A stretch of DNA of 64,000 nucleotides from Sarcocystis neurona (Eukaryota; Apicomplexa; Conoidasida; Eucoccidiorida; Sarcocystidae), in contig KL647315.1 in the NCBI GenBank assembly GCA_000727475.1, positions 1,514,826-1,578,825 on the forward strand. Direction: 5' to 3'. Shown here piece by piece: positions 1-11,438 of this stretch. Every line of letters begins with the position of its first letter. The stretch's first letter is position 1. The notes under the pieces were generated by a model. The model was not told the DNA's origin. It searched no databases and saw only the letters and a program-made list of their open reading frames with translations. A program made the translations under genes and the position numbers.

Positions 1-2460
1 CTACTGCTGCTACCACTACTAGGAGTATTCTACAAGTATTACAAGTGTCCCGCGGTACTCCTAGCACTATTACCCCTACTACTACTACTACTACTAGTGT
101 GCAGTACTCCTCTATAGGAGTACTACTATTACGATTGGTATATACTACTACTACTACTACTACCACTACTACTACTACTACTCGTATACTACTATTTTCT
201 ACAACTACCGCCCTGCTAGTCGCACTTGTCCTTTCCTGCTACTACGACGCGTACTACTACTACGCTTATCATTTCTAGTACTCCCATACAGGAGTGCTCC
301 CGTACCTCTCTATATTAACACTCCTCCACACTGCCCGGAGTTTTGCAGGGGAGTCTCCTCCCGCGATATCATCCGTCTATCACTCCTGTGTCTGTGTCAC
401 ACTACTCGTAAATAACCCCTACATGCCTGTTGCCCTGCTCTTCCCCCCACAACACAAAACAGCAGCCATACCCCACGACTGCACTACTACTACTATTACT
501 GCAGTACTTCTCCAGCATTCCTGTAGAAAACCTGCTGCTGGCCCAGTACTGCTCGACATCCCCCCTGCTGCCCGTATTACTACTACTCGCACTTCCCCTC
601 CCACTACTACCGCTAGCAGCACTACTAGGACTGATCCCCTACCACTGCTGCTGCTGCTGCAGTGAATTTCGACGGAAGTCGTCCGATTGTATTTCACGAG
701 TATTGAACCTCTCCTCCAGCACCGCAACACCACTACTCCTATTCTCCTGTTATAACTACTACTCCCATACACGTCAAACACAAAACACGCCTACTGCAAG
801 ACGTACTACGGGAGTCCTCCTAACTCAAATACCACCCCACCACCACCACTACTACTACGCCGACGACGACGACGTACTTGCATGTATACTTCTGCTAGAC
901 GAATACTCCTTTCCTGTAAATGTATTCCAACCACTACTACTACTACGACTTCCATACATTTGTCCCCCTATGATATACACCTATTCTAATATGACTCCAA
1001 ATTCTCGTAGACGCATACTACATGAGACTCCTATACTCCTATTTCTATGAATACTACTACCACTACTACTACGACTATACAGCTATAATAGCACTCCTAC
1101 TACTACACTCCTACTACACTACTACTATTCTACTCCTGTAGGGGTCTCTCCCATACTCGTCTTATACTGCAGCTGCTGCCCCTACTACTCCTCCTCCTCC
1201 TCGTCCTACCGCACTACCACCGCCACTACTACCACTACGGCTACTACGTCACTATTATAACTTCTGGTATACTAAGACTACTACTAGTGTACTACTACTA
1301 CTAATACTACTCCTACTACGAGTAGATTACTGCTACTCCTGCTGCTATACTGCTACTACTACTATTACTATTAATATAGTACTACTACTACCACTACTAC
1401 CCCCACTAACAGTATTTTGTTATTGCTACTACTGCTCCTACTATTACTGCCGCTACTACTACCACTACTACTACTACCATACTACTACTACTGCTACTAC
1501 AGCTACTGGTGCTACTATTACTACTAACGTATAACTACTATTACTACGTGTACTACACCACTACTACTACATATGCAGTGATATACTACTACAACAACTA
1601 GTACAAGTAGTATCTATAACTCTATACTATAGGAAGAGTTTCTGAGTACTACTATATTCCCATTGTCACTGCTACTACTACAATACCCGTGCAACTATAT
1701 TTCTATCCTCCTACAGTATTCTTATTCTATTAGTAGTACTATAACTCGAGACTATCATACTACTAAAATGCGCCTGTACTCCTACTCGTATAACTACTAC
1801 TATAACACAGCAACAATACCACTACTACTACTACACGACTACTACGGTGCTGCTCTACTTTTCTCCTCTTAAACCCATACTATACTACAACTATCCTACG
1901 TGACTACTACTATTACTAGTACTACTACTACTACTCCTGCTACTACTACTAGTACTAGTACCGCTCCTGCTGCTACTACTATTACGACTACCACTACTAC
2001 TACTACTACCACCGCTACTACTACTACGATTACTACTATCGCTACTATTACTACTACTACTAGTACTATTACTAGTACTACTCCTACTACTCGTACTCCT
2101 AATAGTATTGCTAGGAGTACTACTACCGCTGGTACTACTACTACTACTAATAGTGGTACCACCGCTACTACTATTAGCACTACTACTACTACTACCACTA
2201 CTACATTACAGCAATAGTCGTCCTGTCCTATTGATATATATTGACTTTAATAGCACTATACTCCTGCCCTACTATTTCTATTCCTACTACCACTACTAGA
2301 ACACAGCGACATACCACTCTCCAGCTTCACTACAACCATACGCCCATACTGCTGCTCCGATATTCTTCCCTATAGAAGACCCTCGTCTACACTGGTATGA
2401 GACCATTGTCTATTACTATTCCTCCTACTCCACACTGCTCTAGTATTCGTATATAAAACC
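1..2460. repeat. ACT/CTA trinucleotide-rich low-complexity block
   Basis: The first 2.2 kb is dominated by runs of CTACTACTACTAC interrupted by short unique words, thinning out by about 2460. Reading frames here are long only because the repeat carries no stop in some frames; they encode poly-Thr, poly-Leu or poly-Tyr on one strand and poly-Val on the other. No splice signals or unique protein segments are visible, so I see no gene. The block reaches the left edge, so its full extent is unknown. The base make-up differs sharply from the CAG and TG/TA repeats in the rest of the window. Confidence 0.9.
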
Positions 2461-3360
2461 CTCTTTTACACTCGTATTACCCTCCTGTTGCCTTCTACTG
2501 CTGCTCCTACTCCAAAGACTACGGGCCTCCTCGCAGAAGTACTACCACAACTGCTGACACTATGCTGCTGCTATTACGGCTACAACTGCCGTTTCTACGT
2601 GTCCCGCCTGTTCCTGTTCTCTCCTGTTAGATTCCTGCTGCTACTATTACTACCACTCGGAGACCCTCGCCTTCTGCCCCTGCCCCTTTTCCCGGTCCCC
2701 TGCGCGAGTTACTTGCCCCACGTTGGTACGTCTCATAAGCGCTCCTCCGCCACTACAAACACACCCACACATATTCACGTACGTGCTGCCGAGTCTCTCT
2801 GCTGAACATACGGCCTTCTTCGAACAGCAAATATCAACGTCTCGTCTGTCTCTTCTCTGTGTGGACTCCTGTCTCTCTGTGTATTCGCTTTCCCCCTCAC
2901 TTTCTCCCTTTGCTGTCCGTACGCCATCGACACATAGACGTGGCGCGCATATTGAGAGACGGCGAAAAGGACAGACACACCAACGTCTCGAGAGACAGAC
3001 GGTCCTTCGTCTACCACCCACCCACCCACCCACATATGTGGACACACGTGGCCGCCCGTCTCCCTTTCTATCTCTCGTTGACAGGGTTCTTGTGTGAACC
3101 GAAGTGAGGACGACGCCTGCTGCTGCAACCCGGTAGACACACTTGGTGATGATCCACGCTGCTATTCCTCCTCCACTTTCCCTGTACAGTATATCAACAG
3201 ACTTTACTTCCTTCAAAACGCAGACAAGTCGAGACTATCTATCCCACGCACTCAAAAGCCTCTGCTTCCCCGATCCTACTACCCTGCAAGACGACATCAC
3301 ATATATGCCGCATCGCTACTAACCTCTTGACTTCAGCAGGAAGTACAGCCTACACATACC
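2461..3360. other. Pyrimidine-rich transition region, no gene seen
   Basis: This is C/T-rich sequence between the ACT block and the TG/CA tracts. Overlapping frames are open on both strands, but none shows a unique protein segment or convincing splice sites. It contains a short CACC tandem near 3015-3032. Confidence 0.5.
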
Positions 3361-3725
3361 GATACATATATGCGGATGTGTGATACACACACACGTACAC
3401 ATACTTATACACACATATATGCATACTACTCACACAGAGCTATACACACATATCCCCATCCCCACACATGTGTGTGTGATGCTGTATGTGGGGTGTACAC
3501 ACATATGTATAGAGGCATATACACAGGTATGTATACATGTATATACATCCACGTATGTACTATATACATACTCACACGTGTCCATATATGTATACTACAC
3601 ATACAGACATCTACAGATATACAGGTGACGCTGTATTATACGGTATACACGTGCATTTCTCTGTATAGAGGCGTACGCACACACACACATATGTTCTCAT
3701 GCATACAGCTGCTATATATGCAATA
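3361..3725. repeat. Alternating purine-pyrimidine tract (CA/TG/TA)
   Basis: The stretch is made almost wholly of alternating ACAC, TGTG and TATA words, for example around 3385-3430 and 3500-3610. It resembles the intron filler of the recognised genes further right. There is no coding signal beyond repeat-driven open frames (His/Thr/Tyr-rich). Confidence 0.8.
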
Positions 3726-4013
3726 TAAAGCGCCCTCCCCTTCCCTATACTGCCCCTCCCCTCCTATGTGCTCTCTGTATACTGCAGCAGGACGCGTAAA
3801 TCGCACAAATATACATGGAAGACGCTGCAGCACACCGCCTGTGTGCGGGCGTGTGTGTTTCCACGAGTTCTACGTCCACCGCGAATGAATCTACCAACTA
3901 TCCTCTTGCTTTACATGCAGAGTCCTACACATGCCACGCAGTCCACCACCACGTGGTCGTTTCTACTACGCCTGTCTTCTTTTCTACGGTCTCCCGCGGG
4001 CAAGTCCTCCACA

Positions 4014-4052
<39 letters not shown>

Positions 4053-4832
4053 GTATACACAGATTCGACTCCACAGCTCGTACTTTCCCTGGGAAACCTC
4101 CTCCGCGCACTTCCTCTAGAAGCAGAGACTCGGAGAAGTACACACGAAATGCGTATACATGCAGAGAAACGCACCAAGTCCTCCACCCGTGTCTTCTCCT
4201 GTTCAGTGCGCTCGTATATTCAGCATACACATCAGAAAGGGCAGAAGGAAAGTCAAGAGACTACACACCGTACATTCCCCTCCATTTTCTTCCTCTTCTC
4301 ACCGCGCCCCTATATCCACCCTCGGGAGACGAAGACGACTCAAAAGAATATATACAGCAGAAAAATATATATGTATACATACATATCAGACCCCCCACCT
4401 TCCTGTCTTCCTCTTATCAGTGCGGTCGCGTATCGAATTTGCCACTGCGTGGTGTGCGTTCCCTTCGTTCCTACGGCTGCCGCCCTACCATCCACTTTAA
4501 GCGTTCGATGCCAACGCATGCATGTACTCCATCCCATGTGTTCTCTTGCGAGGACTCTCCTCCTTTTTACAGGGCCATCACGCCTACTCAGCGCAGCTAA
4601 AATACTCGACAATCGCAGCGAAGAACTGCTTGCACAGACACACAGATATATATATATATATATATACATTGCACAGACACACAGATATATATGTATATAT
4701 GTATATAAAGGTGCACGGTGGCGCAGCAGGGGACTGGCAGCAGCCTATCTCTCTTCTCTCGAACGCGGCAGCAGCAGCCGTCAAGGAATAAGGAGCAGCA
4801 GCAGCAGAAAGGGCAGCGGACAACAGCAGCAG
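3726..4832. other. No gene seen; contains (CA)n and (TA)n microsatellites
   Basis: This is mixed pyrimidine-rich sequence. It holds a pure CA run at about 4016-4045 and a twice-repeated unit of CACAGACACACAG followed by TA steps at about 4634-4700. The open frames across it are low complexity and overlap on both strands, and no protein family is recognised. Confidence 0.5.
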
Positions 4833-4946
4833 AAGCCGAGGCACCCCGGAGCAGCAGCAGCAGAAAGCAAGAAACGGGAGACCCGAGCAGCAGCAGCAGA
4901 GCAGCAGTGTGTGTGTGGGACGACTACTTGCCTGCGTCTTGTAGAC
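4833..4946 (+). repeat. Left arm of a 115-bp inverted repeat (CAG-rich)
   Basis: The arm runs from AAGCCGAGGCACCCCGGAGC through CAG runs to GCCTGCGTCTTGTAGAC. Read on the minus strand, 5254-5370 is nearly the same sequence, with only a few substitutions and a slightly different CAG copy number. The loop between the arms is about 307 bp. In one frame both arms encode the same peptide rich in Ala with a Cys-Val-Cys-Gly segment. It may be a mobile or duplicated fragment. Confidence 0.85.
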
Positions 4947-5253
4947 AATCGGGTGGAAGATTTTCTCTAACTTCGTGTGGGCCAAGGGGCAGCAGCCGTC
5001 CTCGCATCTGCACGCAGTTTCAGCAGCAACAGCAGAAACAGTTCACGCCTGTACCATCGGTCAGGAAGATAAACAGAAATAGACTCGAGATACTCGTGAA
5101 CATACACACACATATATATGCAAACAAGTGAACAGAAAGGAACACTCATACACGTCACATAATATACATGTACACACGTATACATACAGGTACCCCCGTA
5201 TATACATATACAGACGTCTCTACAAGATATCCTAGCCAGTATATAGATAGATC

Positions 5254-5370
5254 GTCTACAAGACGCAGGCAAGTAGTCGTCCCACACACACACTGCTTCT
5301 CTGCTGCTGCTGCTGCTCTGGTCTCTCGTTTCTTGGTTTCTGCTGCTGCTGCTCCGGGGTGCCTCGGCTT
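5254..5370 (-). repeat. Right arm of the 115-bp inverted repeat
   Basis: It is the reverse complement of 4833-4946. It begins GTCTACAAGACGCAGGCAAG and ends GGTGCCTCGGCTT on the plus strand. Conservation includes the non-repetitive flank CCCACACACACACTGCTTCT, so the match is not just shared CAG repeat. Confidence 0.85.
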
Positions 5371-6480
5371 CATATAGATATGTGAATAGATAGAGGTGTA
5401 CAGGCAGATAAACCCAAGCATACAGACGTCTGTGTGGACCCAGGCAAACGTATATGGAGGGGTCCAGGGATCTCCGTGTGTGTGGGCACCCAGGCATACA
5501 CGGCGACAGATATACGAAGCTGCATTCGTGCTCCGACCATACGTGCCCCCAACGGTGGTGGACACAACTTGGAAGAGAGATATATCAGACATATGTACAT
5601 ACATATAGATGTGTTTACGTATATATGTACACATATGTCTTATATATATGCACATACAAAACTTTCCCCCTCCGTATATACCTACGTGGATTTGCGTGTA
5701 TGTACATATATGCCTCACATACGTATGTACACACCTACACGTTCACATATAGAGATACCCACCCGTATATATCTACTTATGTATAAACGTGGAAGGGATC
5801 CCGGCATATGTGTACAAGTTTACTACCAAATATATGCGCACGTACGTATACAGGTATCTCCACTTCTACGTATACAGATAGATGTAAGTCGCTCTCCACC
5901 ACATAGAGACATATGCACGTGCATGCGTATACATATATTCATTCTCACACACAGTCCACTTATAATACATTTGTGTGGGCAGAGACACAGAGACAGATTT
6001 CCCAAGTATGAAGATGAAGAGGTGTGGGGGTCCTGTTAACGTGGAAGCGGCTCACGTGGACGAAGAAACTCTTCCGCCTCTCCACCGGTCACACAAAGCA
6101 TACACACATACACCTATCCTTCCACACATGTACATATATATATATGTGTGTATAGGGAACACATACGAACCCGCACAGGTGCTACAAGGGAAGAGCGTCA
6201 TCTTCAATGCATATACACGTGGACCACCGTAAATTTCCCCCAACATCTCTGTTAGTATTTACCGCTCCATATACGCCTACATACATGCCTACATGTATGC
6301 AAACATATACATATATATGTACGCATGAACGTGTAGATAGGGGGGGAGACATATACGCGATATATGCACGAGCACACACATATATGTATATATTCGTCTC
6401 TCTGCATGTATCCGTTTGTGGCTCCGAATCTGTACACACACCGCCATACTCGTGGCTCTGTGTGCAGGCATAAATACGTC
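5371..6480. repeat. Alternating purine-pyrimidine tract with scattered unique islands
   Basis: ATATATGTGTAC-type words dominate. Unique islands occur near 5520-5580 and 5990-6080. None can be tied to a gene. If the minus-strand gene at 7035-8911 continues leftwards, much of this stretch would be intron. Confidence 0.6.
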
Positions 6481-7034
6481 GATGGCCGCATGCAGACGTC
6501 GACCTGCGATGCGGAGAGGGTAACTTCCGCAAGTAGACAACACGCGACTTCTCTTCTGAGAAGAGTCCAAGCGTCACCCCCAGACACGAAGCAGCAACGC
6601 ATGCAGCCCGCGTTGTTCTCTCGCGCTGGTCGTCTCCCTTTGCTCTATCCGCCTCTCCTTCGACTCTCTTCCTGCCTTCCCGTCTCCCCCCCATGCGCCC
6701 CATCCCCGCTGCCGTCTCGCTGTCTGCCTGCTGCGTTCTCTGCGGCGTAGTCCGTCCTCAACGCACCAGAAAGGAGGTTCCGCAGCAGTCCCGCACATTC
6801 CACCCACGTGAGAAGAGACGGAAGCAAGATAGAGAAGACTTCATATCGCACACCGCCGCCAATACGAGACGCAGAGGAGGAACCGAGCCGAAAAGCAGAC
6901 GCCCCTGGCACAGAGATCTCTCGCAAAATTGTGCAGACAGACCGTGCAAGGGAAGGGGACGGACACAGCACCCCACAAACCCGGAGAGAGTCTTCCCCCG
7001 TTTTCCCTCTTTGCTTCCGCGTCGAGCAGCTTAC
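6481..7034 (-). other. Probable intron and possible next exon of the minus-strand gene
   Basis: The exon at 7035-8911 ends at a GTAAGC donor in phase 2. On the minus strand a pyrimidine-rich acceptor (GGACTCTTCTCAG) precedes 6555. The segment 6555-6504 continues the frame with REVACCLLAEVTLSASQ before CAG|GTCGAC. The phase fits, but the donor is weak and no family is recognised, so this is only a candidate exon. Confidence 0.3.
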
Positions 7035-8911
7035 CTCCGGCCTTGCGGACAGTCCACAGGCAAATAGAAATGAATCACCGGGTCCCGACGGTCGAACTTC
7101 ACGACGTCAAAAGGAAGCGGCCGCTGTACGTCAAAGTGCCGGCACACGGGCACCCCGGCGTTTCCCTGCGACTGGGAGTAGCCGCCACCACCACCCGCTG
7201 CTGCTGCAGTTCCTGCACTTCCCCCCCCTCCGCCTCCTCCTCTTGTCCCCACAGATGCCGCTGTTCCGCCTCCTGGGGACGCTGCTGTCGGACTGCCTCC
7301 TCCTCCTCCTGCTGACCCTGCTGCTGCGGATTCGAGAGTCGCGCCGCCGGACCGGCCGTCGTAAGCTCTGAAGACTCTTCCGCGTCCTGTAGCTGCTGCT
7401 TCTCCTCCGCCTGCTCCGCCGCCTCCTCTTGCTGCAGCAGCAGAAGCACCGCCTTCGCCCCGTCCTTCGCTTCGCGCTGCAAAAGGACTTGTTGCTGCTC
7501 TTCCTCCGCCTCCTCCTCCTCCGAGTCCTGCTGCTGCTGCGGCGCTGCCTGCGCGACTCCTGCTCGTGCTGTTGCTGCTGTTGCTGCTGCCCAGCGAAGA
7601 ACCGAGCCCGCCGCCCGACGACGCGGGGGACGAAGAAGATGAGAAAAAGGAAGAAGTTAAGGAGCTGCCGCGGTCCCACACGAAGGCATGCGGAGCAGCA
7701 GAAGCAGCCGGGTAGTACAAATGTGCAACGCGTTGCGGCTGCTGTGTCTGCGTCTGTGTCTGTGCGGTCGTCCCCAACGGGGCTGTGCTGTGCTCCTGCT
7801 GCTGCTGCTGTTGCTCCAGCAGCAACAGCGGATACGCACACGCACCAGTAGCAGAAGCAGGCAGCCAATATATGTTTGAAGCCTCCTGCAGTCGTCCACC
7901 TAATTTCTGCTCTTCCTGCTGCTGCTGGCGCTGCTGTGGTTGACCTTCTTTCTTCTGCTGCTGCCCACTCCCCTCCGGCTGCTGCTCCCGAGTAGACGCC
8001 TCCTCCTCCTGCTTCTGTGCGCGTTTCCCACCCTCTTCCTCCTGCTGCTGAGAGTATGGCTGTTGCGGAGGCGGTGAAGAAGGCTGCGACTGTCCCTCGC
8101 CCGACACCGTGCGCTTTTGTTGCTGCTGCTGCTGCAGTGCCTGCAGAGCAGCAGCCGCGGGAGCCATGACAGTCAGATCGAACAGCTGGCCTGCGCTACT
8201 GCTACTGGTGCTCAGCGGCAGCAACGGCCCAGCCGCGCCGGGGGCCGGATCGTATGTGCGCGAACCATCTGTACGAGAACTTCTAGAAGCTGCCTCTCCT
8301 CCTTCTTTCCCTGCTGCTGTTGCTCCTCCTCCTCCTCCACCCCGTGCGGCGCCTCCTGCTGCTGCTGCGAACGACAGTGCGAACGTCGTTGTCGTCCGTG
8401 GTGCTGTTGGCTTTTCTGGCACTCCCGCTGCCCCGTCAACTCCTCCTCCACCTGCTCTCGTCTTTCCTGCTTCCCCTGCTGCTCTTCCTTCACGTCCTGC
8501 TCCCCACCTTCCTGCTACTCCTCCTCCTGCGGCTGTTCCGCGTCCTCCTTCTCCACCCGCTGGCCCTGCTGCTCTCGTTGCTGCTCCTCTCGTTGTCACG
8601 CATCGCGCTGCAGCTGCTGTCAACGGGGGGAACATCTCCTCAGAGGGCAGGTGAGGAACTTCTGCTGCAACTGCTGCTCGGCCGGCGGCCTCGCGTCGCT
8701 GCCGCAGAGAAGCCACATCAGCGGCAGCAGTCCTCTCGACCCTCGTCCCCGCTGCAACGCCGCCGCGGCTGCTGTTTCTCGCAAGCACGCTGCTACTGTA
8801 GCCACTGCCCTGTTGAGATGAAGACGGTGCAGCAGCAGCAGCGCTGCCTCCCCGTGTCTGCTGCTGCTTCGAGGAGCCGCTTCTTTTTCCACCTGCCATC
8901 GCGTCTATCAT
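7035..8911 (-). CDS. Hypothetical protein with homopolymeric Gln/Ala/Ser/Gly repeats (long exon)
   Basis: This is a minus-strand open frame of about 625 codons starting at an ATG at 8911 and ending at a canonical donor, CCGGAG|GTAAGC, at 7035/7034, so it is the 5' or a middle part of a longer gene. Most of it is repeat-encoded: Q runs, E/Q-rich stretches, poly-Ala, poly-Ser and Gly-rich segments. Two patches are unique. One, in the middle, includes ASNIYWLPASATGACAYPLLL. The other is at the extreme end and includes CRHFDVQRPLPFDVVKFDRR followed by DPVIHFYLPVDCPQG. The second reads like a conserved folded segment and is the main reason to believe the exon is real. I do not recognise the family. 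The true start may lie upstream, since HAAR-type frames continue on the same strand to about 10860. Confidence 0.6.
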
Positions 8912-8936
8912 TCTCTTGCCGGGGGTACTGCTCTCC

Positions 8937-9578
8937 CTACGACGTTACCTTCTCGTGCTTCCTCTGGAAGTCGCACTGCTGCTGCTGCTGAGCGCCGCCG
9001 CCACTCGCACCTGCTGCTTTTCCTGCTGTCGTTGTCCACCCTGCGGCTGCTCTTGCTACAGCCTCTGCCGCTGCTGCTGCTCCTCCTCTTCTCTTCCCTG
9101 TTAGCCTAATGCTGCTGTGCTCCTCTACTTGCTGTCGTCCTCCAGTTTCGGCCGCCGCTGTCAAGGCGTGTTCCTCGTGCTGCTGCGTTTTCTTCTTCCG
9201 CTGTACTCCTCCGTGCGCGTCGCTGCTGCGGACCTCTATGCTGCTTCCTTCCTCAGCTGCCGCTCCCGTTGTGTGTGGCACACTGCCCCTTCTCCTCCTC
9301 TTTCTCGCGTCCAGCTGCTGCTGCTGCTGCTCTCTCCACTGCTGCCGCTGCTGCTGCAGCAGACCTCTCGGGAACACAAGACACACAAAAATTCTTCGGT
9401 GCACTGCAGCTGTACACCAAAACCGACGACCCACACACACGTCTTCCTGCGGTGCTCCTGGTGCTGCTGATCGAACCCTGACGAGTCTCCTATCCACCTG
9501 CTGCTGCTGCTGCAGGTTTTCCCTGCTTCCTTCCTTCCTCTGCTGCAGCTGCTGCTGCGGAACGCACAGCGTAGACAC
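8937..9578 (-). CDS. Possible upstream exon of the minus-strand HAAR gene
   Basis: This is an open minus-strand frame of about 213 codons rich in Gln, Ala, Arg and Glu, from CAG repeat. Near its 3' end HEK is followed by a possible GTAACG donor at about 8947. It could be an exon spliced into 7035-8911, or only stop-free repeat. It has no recognisable domain. Repeat polarity (CAG on the minus strand) agrees with that of the firmer exon next to it. Confidence 0.3.
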   Translation of the reverse strand: MSTLCVPQQQLQQRKEGSRENLQQQQQVDRRLVRVRSAAPGAPQEDVCVGRRFWCTAAVHRRIFVCLVFPRGLLQQQRQQWREQQQQQLDARKRRRRGSVPHTTGAAAEEGSSIEVRSSDAHGGVQRKKKTQQHEEHALTAAAETGGRQQVEEHSSIRLTGKRRGGAAAAAEAVARAAAGWTTTAGKAAGASGGGAQQQQQCDFQRKHEKVTS

Positions 9579-10886
9579 CAGCCGCTGTCAGTGGTATGGC
9601 CCTTCTCTCGTCTTCACTACTGCTGCACACGTGTATGTGTGTTCAGACATGTAAACACAGATGTATACGAAAGGGCCCGAGCTGCGCATCGGCTGTTGTT
9701 CGTTCCCTCCTCTAGTTCACGAAGCGCCGATCTCCCCCTTGCTCCTGCTCCTCCTGCCCCTGCTCCTCCTGTTCCTGCTGCTCCTGCAGTCAGTCAGGCT
9801 GCTGCTGCTGCGGCTTCGGCTGCTTCGTCTTCCCCCGTAGCTCACGCCGTTGCTGGTGCGGCTGCTGTCTGCGTCGCTTTTCTGTTGCCACGTGAGTATC
9901 TGCTGCTGCCCATCCGCAGCCGTGACGAACTTCGGCTGGTGTTCGGGTCAGGACCGCTGCTGCAAATCCACCGCAGCTGCGGCCACTCCTGTGCTTCTGT
10001 TCGAGAACAACTGAAGCCGCTTTTTCCCCGGTCTTCTCTCTGCTGCTAGCGCTATCCAAATCCCCGCTGCTGCAGTGAGTCACCCGTCCTGCCGTCAGAA
10101 ATGCTGCTGTTGCTGCTCGACTACCGCCGCCACTTGAGAGGGTCACCAAACGCATGCAGTGACGTGCCTGGTATTCCCCCCAGTAGCAGGCAGCTTCGGA
10201 AATCTCTCTCGCTTGCTGCTGCACTGCTGTGAAGGGTTCAGCTGCTGGCGTTAGTCGTCGCACACTTCAGCTGCTCCTCCAGCTGCAGCGGCTACTGCTG
10301 CTACTGCCGTTCCACGCGCCACAAGTTCCTTTGCACCTGTAGATGATAACAGTCTGCTGTCGCACCGGATCCTAAGTGCCACCTGCTGCAGCTACACGTG
10401 TAATTTTTCCCTGCAACACGTGTTAGCACCTGCTTCTTGCTGCTTCTACAACCGTCCCACCAGCTGCAATGGCTGTTGAAATGTTGCTCCTGCTACACGT
10501 ATGGGGCTGTGGTTGCCCAGGGAAGGCGGAATTTCCACTGCCTGTTGCAGAGCAGGACGTCAACTAACTCCTAGCGCATACGCGGAGACAGGAAGCTGAA
10601 CGCATAGTTTGTCAGCGGCGAGGGAAACAAAAATCTGCTGTACACGCCCTCTTGCTGCCTGAATTGGATGCGGTCCTGTTTTTGTCGCTGTTGTTGTCGC
10701 TGGCTCTCCTGCGACGCTGCTCCTACGTCTGCTGTTGCTGTTGCCGCTGCCTCGCTTCTCCAGATATCTGTTCTCCTCGCTTTCGCTGCAGTGCTTCTAC
10801 TGCTGCTGCACAAACACAGGCGGTCTGTCCGTCGGTAGTGCCCCTGCGGCGTTATCACGCTCAGAACAATCGGAGATCAGCAGACG
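9579..10886 (-). repeat. CTG/CAG-rich stretch, CAG on the minus strand
   Basis: Short CTG runs are scattered throughout on the plus strand. Minus-strand frames at 10263-9790 (AREISEAACYWGEYQARHCM is one unique segment) and 10858-10571 (Gln/Arg-rich) are open. They could be further exons of the minus-strand gene, but no splice pair could be fixed with confidence. Confidence 0.4.
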
Positions 10887-11438
10887 ATGTTCCCATCCAA
10901 ACAACTCTACTTCTGCAACGTGTTCCTATGGTTCTGCCTCGGCGTTAACCCCAAGGCGCACACCCATACAATAAGTGAAAGACATTTTCCACGTGTACAG
11001 ACACACAAAGACGGAGGCGTTTATCCTGCTGCGGCTGCATATGGCAAGGTCACGGCAAAGCTGCTCTCGAGCAGTAAATACGAACGCGAAAAGTTGCTAC
11101 GACACACGTCACTGTACGAGAAGGGCGTGTTTGTGCGCGACAAGAACACCAGTGTTGAGCTACAAGTGCTTATTAAACCATCATCACCGGCGCCGCCGGT
11201 GGTCAAAGAGCAGACTCGATTTGGCGGCAGCATCCGCAAGAGCTTCTGTTGTGGCCAGAGCACCAACTACAGAGCAGCAGCTGCAGTGCAAGAGCAGCAG
11301 CAGCTATCCTGCCAGACACACAGCAGCAACGAGCGCAAAAGGCGCAGGCCTTCTGGCCTCACTGAATTAAGAAGGGGCAACTCAAGGAGAAAGGACGCGC
11401 TGACTGTCGCACATTGGTACCACCTAAGCCTGGACTAA
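10887..11438 (+). CDS. Hypothetical 183-residue open frame
   Basis: An ATG-started frame on the plus strand at the boundary between CTG-rich and unique sequence. The middle has ordinary amino-acid composition (YGKVTAKLLSSSKYEREKLL, then RHTSLYEKGVFVRDKNTSVE), then becomes Gln/Arg/Ser-rich. No signal peptide or membrane segment is evident beyond a hydrophobic N-terminus, and no family is recognised. It may be a chance frame. An internal acceptor-like CACGTGTACAG at about 11000 would allow a spliced version. Confidence 0.3.
   Translation: MFPSKQLYFCNVFLWFCLGVNPKAHTHTISERHFPRVQTHKDGGVYPAAAAYGKVTAKLLSSSKYEREKLLRHTSLYEKGVFVRDKNTSVELQVLIKPSSPAPPVVKEQTRFGGSIRKSFCCGQSTNYRAAAAVQEQQQLSCQTHSSNERKRRRPSGLTELRRGNSRRKDALTVAHWYHLSLD

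Noticed and set aside
430..1050. 206-codon frame in the ACT block
   Set aside because: Composition is dictated by the repeat and several overlapping frames are equally open.
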